Positions 61,796 through 64,000 of a DNA stretch of 64,000 nucleotides are shown in pieces. A program made the translations under genes and the position numbers. The DNA is taken from positions 7,254,001 to 7,318,000 of the forward strand of contig NZ_CP017248.1 in assembly GCF_001735805.1 (NCBI RefSeq), in the 5' to 3' direction. This DNA is from Streptomyces fodineus. GTDB taxonomy: Bacteria; Actinomycetota; Actinomycetes; Streptomycetales; Streptomycetaceae. How positions within the stretch are numbered: the first letter of the stretch is position 1; the number at the start of each line of letters is the position of its first letter. Under the pieces are notes generated by a model. It did no database searches, was not told the origin of the DNA, and worked only from the letters and a program-made list of their open reading frames with translations.

Positions 61796-62134
61796 GGCGG
61801 GAGATTGGCAGCGAACCCCACGTTTGTCCAGGTCATGGCCGCAACTGTCCGCATACTGGGAACGGGTGTTGCGGTTCTGTGAACGCCGCCCGAAGTGTGG
61901 ACCTTTGGCCTGGGCCGCCGGCCGAGGGCGGGGTTGAAGACCGGCGGCCCTACCGCACAGGAGCCGTCATCCTCTGCGGGGCTGCCACCAGTTGACCGCG
62001 TGAAACGGCGCGCGGGGAGCGCGCACGCGCCCCCAGCACGTGTGAAACGTTCACACGGGGCGCGCGGCGGGACGCGCGCCCGGCGTTCAAGTGAGGCACA
62101 CGCCCGGCGCTCAGGAGGGACATGCGCCCGGCGC
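61796..62134. other. Intergenic region with GC-rich direct repeats
   Basis: The 339-base gap between the binding-protein gene (5' side) and the end of the MBL gene. From about 62075 to 62140 the motif GCCCGGCGYTCA recurs three times at about 25-base spacing. A 19-base inverted repeat is listed separately. No gene was recognised. Confidence 0.5.
62039..62057. promoter_or_regulatory. 19-base inverted repeat (operator-like)
   Basis: CGTGTGAA-ACG-TTCACACG, two perfect 8-base arms around three bases. The arms are A/T-containing in an otherwise G+C-rich stretch, more like a protein-binding operator than a terminator. It lies about 240 bases upstream of the amino acid ABC operon start. Confidence 0.4.
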
Positions 62135-62791
62135 TCACCACCCGCGCGCGTGCCACTCCGGCAGGTGCGGCCGCTCCGACCCCAGGGTCGTGTCGTTGCC
62201 ATGCCCGGGATACACCCAGGTCTCATCGGGCAGTACCTCGAAGATCTTCGTCTCCACGTCGTGGATCAGGCTGGCGAACGCCTTCGGATCCTTGCGCGTG
62301 TTGCCCACGCCGCCCGGGAAGAGACAGTCGCCGGTGAAGACGTGCGGGTGGCCGTGCGGGTCGTCGTAGACCAGCGCGATCGACCCCGGGGTATGCCCTA
62401 CGAGGTGGCGCGCGGTGAGTTCCACCCGGCCCACCCTGATGACGTCCCCGTCGTCCACGAGGACATCGGTGGGCACCGGGATGCCGGGTGCGTCCTCGCG
62501 GCCGGCATACGTACGCGCGCCCGTGGCCGCGACGACCTCGGCGAGCGCCTGCCAGTGGTCGCCGTGCCGATGCGTGGTGACGACGGACGCGATGCCGTCG
62601 TCACCGATCATGCCGAGGAGCGTCGCCGCCTCGTTGGCGGCGTCGATCAGAAGCTGCTCGTCGGTGGCCCGGCAGCGCAGCAGGTAGGCGTTGTTGTCCA
62701 TCGGGCCGACCGCGATCTTCGTGATCATCAGGTCTTTCAGCTCGTGCACATCCGCCGGTCCGCCGACCCTGACCTCTCCGGAGTACGTCAT
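62135..62791 (-). CDS. MBL-fold metallo-hydrolase
   Basis: A 218-residue metallo-beta-lactamase-fold hydrolase. The zinc motif THRHGDHWQ, the later HLVGHTPGS His, FTGDCLFPGGVG Asp and final PGHGNDTT His complete the usual set. It is closest in layout to glyoxalase II/YcbL-like enzymes that act on thioesters. AVGPMDNNAYLLRC is the common opening. ATG start at 62791. Together with the mycothiol-dependent enzyme upstream (45 bases between stop and start) it may handle mycothiol conjugates, as an inference. Confidence 0.92.
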   Translation of the reverse strand: MTYSGEVRVGGPADVHELKDLMITKIAVGPMDNNAYLLRCRATDEQLLIDAANEAATLLGMIGDDGIASVVTTHRHGDHWQALAEVVAATGARTYAGREDAPGIPVPTDVLVDDGDVIRVGRVELTARHLVGHTPGSIALVYDDPHGHPHVFTGDCLFPGGVGNTRKDPKAFASLIHDVETKIFEVLPDETWVYPGHGNDTTLGSERPHLPEWHARGW

Positions 62792-62836
62792 GGTGATCAG
62801 CCTATAGCGGGAAGGGGCCGGCGGACCGGCGGCGGC

Positions 62837-63523
62837 CTACAACGGAGGCAGCTTCGGCAGCGGACCGTTCACCGTCAGTCCGGAGCCGTCGCGCCGCCCG
62901 GCGAGCCAGCCCAGCAGATCGGCGGCCGTGCCCTCGACCGCGACCGGCCCGCCCTCCGCGCCGCCGCCCGTGGTCCAGATCCGGCCGTCGCCGGCGGTCA
63001 GACCGGTCGGGGGCACCTCCTTGTGCCCCGCGAAGCGCTGCGCCAGGAAGTCGATCTCCCGGTCCACGAACTCGGCCGGAAGATCCTCCAGCTCGTATCC
63101 GATCCCGAGATCCACATGGTGCAGATCGACCTCGGCCCACCGCCGGAACGGCACCCGGGACGCGACATCGGTGACCCCGTTGCGCAGCTCCACCGTGCGC
63201 GTCCAGTCCGCCGGGGCATCCCCCGCCGCCTGGAAGCGGGCCGCGCTCTTGCGCAGGTCGTCGAGCTGGGCGTCGAGGGGACGCGGGGCGTCCCGCTCGA
63301 TGTCGGCGTCCCGCGCCTCCCCGCTTTCGTACATGGGCCGGCCCTCGAGAACGTTCACGAGCGCGTCCGCGTTGCGGGCGAGGTGGGCGAGGACGTGCCC
63401 GCGGGTCCAGCCCGGAAGCCGTGACGGCTCGGCAAGCGCCGCGTTGTCCAGTTCGGCGACAGCGGTGAGGAGCCGCTCGGTCGCGTCACGTACACATGCC
63501 AGGTCATGAGCGTGATCAATCAT
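62837..63523 (-). CDS. Maleylpyruvate isomerase family mycothiol-dependent enzyme
   Basis: A 228-residue DinB-like protein with the MDMPI N-terminal domain. The metal- and thiol-binding signature LPGWTRGHVLAHLARNADAL and AEVDLHHVDLGIGYE contain His residues expected to bind zinc. The C-terminal half (DREIDFLAQRFAGHKEVPP, LLGWLAGRRDGSGL) is the mycothiol S-transferase-type domain. Its substrate is unknown; mycothiol is the actinobacterial low-molecular-weight thiol. ATG 63523 is chosen because it gives the family start MIDHAHDL. Confidence 0.9.
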   Translation of the reverse strand: MIDHAHDLACVRDATERLLTAVAELDNAALAEPSRLPGWTRGHVLAHLARNADALVNVLEGRPMYESGEARDADIERDAPRPLDAQLDDLRKSAARFQAAGDAPADWTRTVELRNGVTDVASRVPFRRWAEVDLHHVDLGIGYELEDLPAEFVDREIDFLAQRFAGHKEVPPTGLTAGDGRIWTTGGGAEGGPVAVEGTAADLLGWLAGRRDGSGLTVNGPLPKLPPL

Positions 63524-63668
63524 GGGCCTGACATTAGTCCCGCCACACCTTCGGGTGAAGGTGGTGAAGCTCGTCCGCAAATCGAAAGCACGTGCTATAT
63601 CGTCGGGGGCGGCGTCGGGCATGCTGGATGGCCGGAGGTTGTTATGCAACCGGGCAATCCGACCGGCG

Positions 63669-63691
63669 TTGTCAGTGGCTCCCCCTAGTCT
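63669..63691 (+). promoter_or_regulatory. RecA-NDp/PafBC promoter of uvrA (full match)
   Basis: TTGTCAGTG (63669-63677), eight bases, TAGTCT (63686-63691), an exact fit to TTGTCRGTG-N8-TANNNT. A 57-base leader follows before the GTG start. Confidence 0.8.
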
Positions 63692-63747
63692 GAAGAAGGA
63701 CGGGGGCCCCGCCCCTGTCACTTCTCTCAAGAAAGGTGCGGACCGGC

Positions 63748-64000
63748 GTGGCCGACCGTCTCATCGTCCGTGGCGCGCGCGAGCACAACCTGAAGAATGT
63801 CTCGCTCGACCTGCCTCGTGACTCGCTCATCGTCTTCACGGGCCTGTCCGGGTCGGGCAAGTCCTCCCTGGCCTTCGACACGATCTTCGCGGAGGGCCAG
63901 CGCCGTTACGTGGAGTCGCTCTCCTCGTACGCCCGGCAGTTCCTCGGCCAGATGGACAAACCGGACGTCGACTTCATCGAGGGCCTGTCCCCGGCGGTCT
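63748..64000 (+). CDS. uvrA: Excinuclease ABC subunit UvrA (5' part)
   Basis: The first 84 codons of UvrA; the window ends inside the gene. MADRLIVRGAREHNLKNVSL and FTGLSGSGKSSLAFDTIFAE (Walker A of the first ATPase) are diagnostic, followed by RRYVESLSSYARQFLGQMDK. UvrA is the damage sensor of nucleotide excision repair and works with UvrB, encoded 12 kb away here. AAAGG lies about 12 bases before the GTG. A DNA-damage promoter precedes it. Confidence 0.97.
   Translation, partial: MADRLIVRGAREHNLKNVSLDLPRDSLIVFTGLSGSGKSSLAFDTIFAEGQRRYVESLSSYARQFLGQMDKPDVDFIEGLSPAV

Overview
The window is very G+C-rich, with near-saturated third-position G/C, frequent GTG and TTG starts, leaderless genes and four-base start/stop overlaps. 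It carries actinobacterial families (mycothiol-dependent enzyme, XRE/DUF397/ATP-binding trio, SPW_0924 and DUF6343 proteins, BldD-era regulators of the DUF5753 type). This points to a Streptomyces chromosome. The order rpsA, coaE, uvrB, terD, terC, uvrA and the presence of gltD fit the conserved chromosome core seen in S. coelicolor, with accessory insertions.

Layout. 1-6.4 kb: DUF4184 protein (partial), secreted lytic transglycosylase, SPW_0924 and DUF3068 membrane proteins, HrpB helicase. 6.4-12.9 kb: methyltransferase with a non-canonical start, ribosomal protein S1, PAC2 protein, CoaE, TPR protein, DUF6343, acyltransferase. 12.9-17.2 kb: methyltransferase, DoxX, S4-domain protein, family-5 uracil-DNA glycosylase, GNAT, Rid protein. 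17.3-22.0 kb: a candidate conflict island. It holds a TIR-STAND ATPase with a co-transcribed nucleotidyltransferase, a divergent partner that shares the ATPase's C-terminal domain but has an in-frame ochre codon, and a frameshifted HTH-like gene behind a DNA-damage-type promoter. 22-27 kb: FUSC exporter with an internal 54-residue repeat, amidohydrolase, P450. 27.3-33.8 kb: small protein, ABC exporter, repeat-rich protein plus ATP-binding protein, XRE/DUF397 pair, DUF574-type methyltransferase. 33.9-41.5 kb: MocR regulator and AhpD-like protein, a gltD-like gene broken by a one-base frameshift and flanked by repeats on both sides, DUF1772, an IS110 element with a bridge-RNA-like leader, DUF2293, and an HxlR remnant. 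41.6-49.7 kb: kinase-like protein, CorA, methyltransferase, pseudouridine catabolism pair, VOC protein, O6-alkylguanine methyltransferase, GDPD, MHYT protein. 49.7-64 kb: UvrB, two TerD proteins, a probable manganese riboswitch in front of TerC, cation antiporter, MFS transporter, AroQ, an amino-acid ABC operon, MBL hydrolase, mycothiol-dependent enzyme, and the start of UvrA.

How it works together. The clearest regulatory theme is DNA damage. uvrB, uvrA and the methyltransferase gene ogt each carry a full match to the actinobacterial RecA-NDp/PafBC promoter pattern (TTGTCAGTG, 8 bases, TANNNT). coaE and the frameshifted gene of the TIR island carry one-mismatch versions. The TerD/TerC/antiporter block looks like a metal or stress envelope module, with TerC under an RNA switch whose 3' strand can mask the ribosome binding site. 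Both gltD and the TIR island show broken reading frames that need read-level confirmation before being called true pseudogenes.
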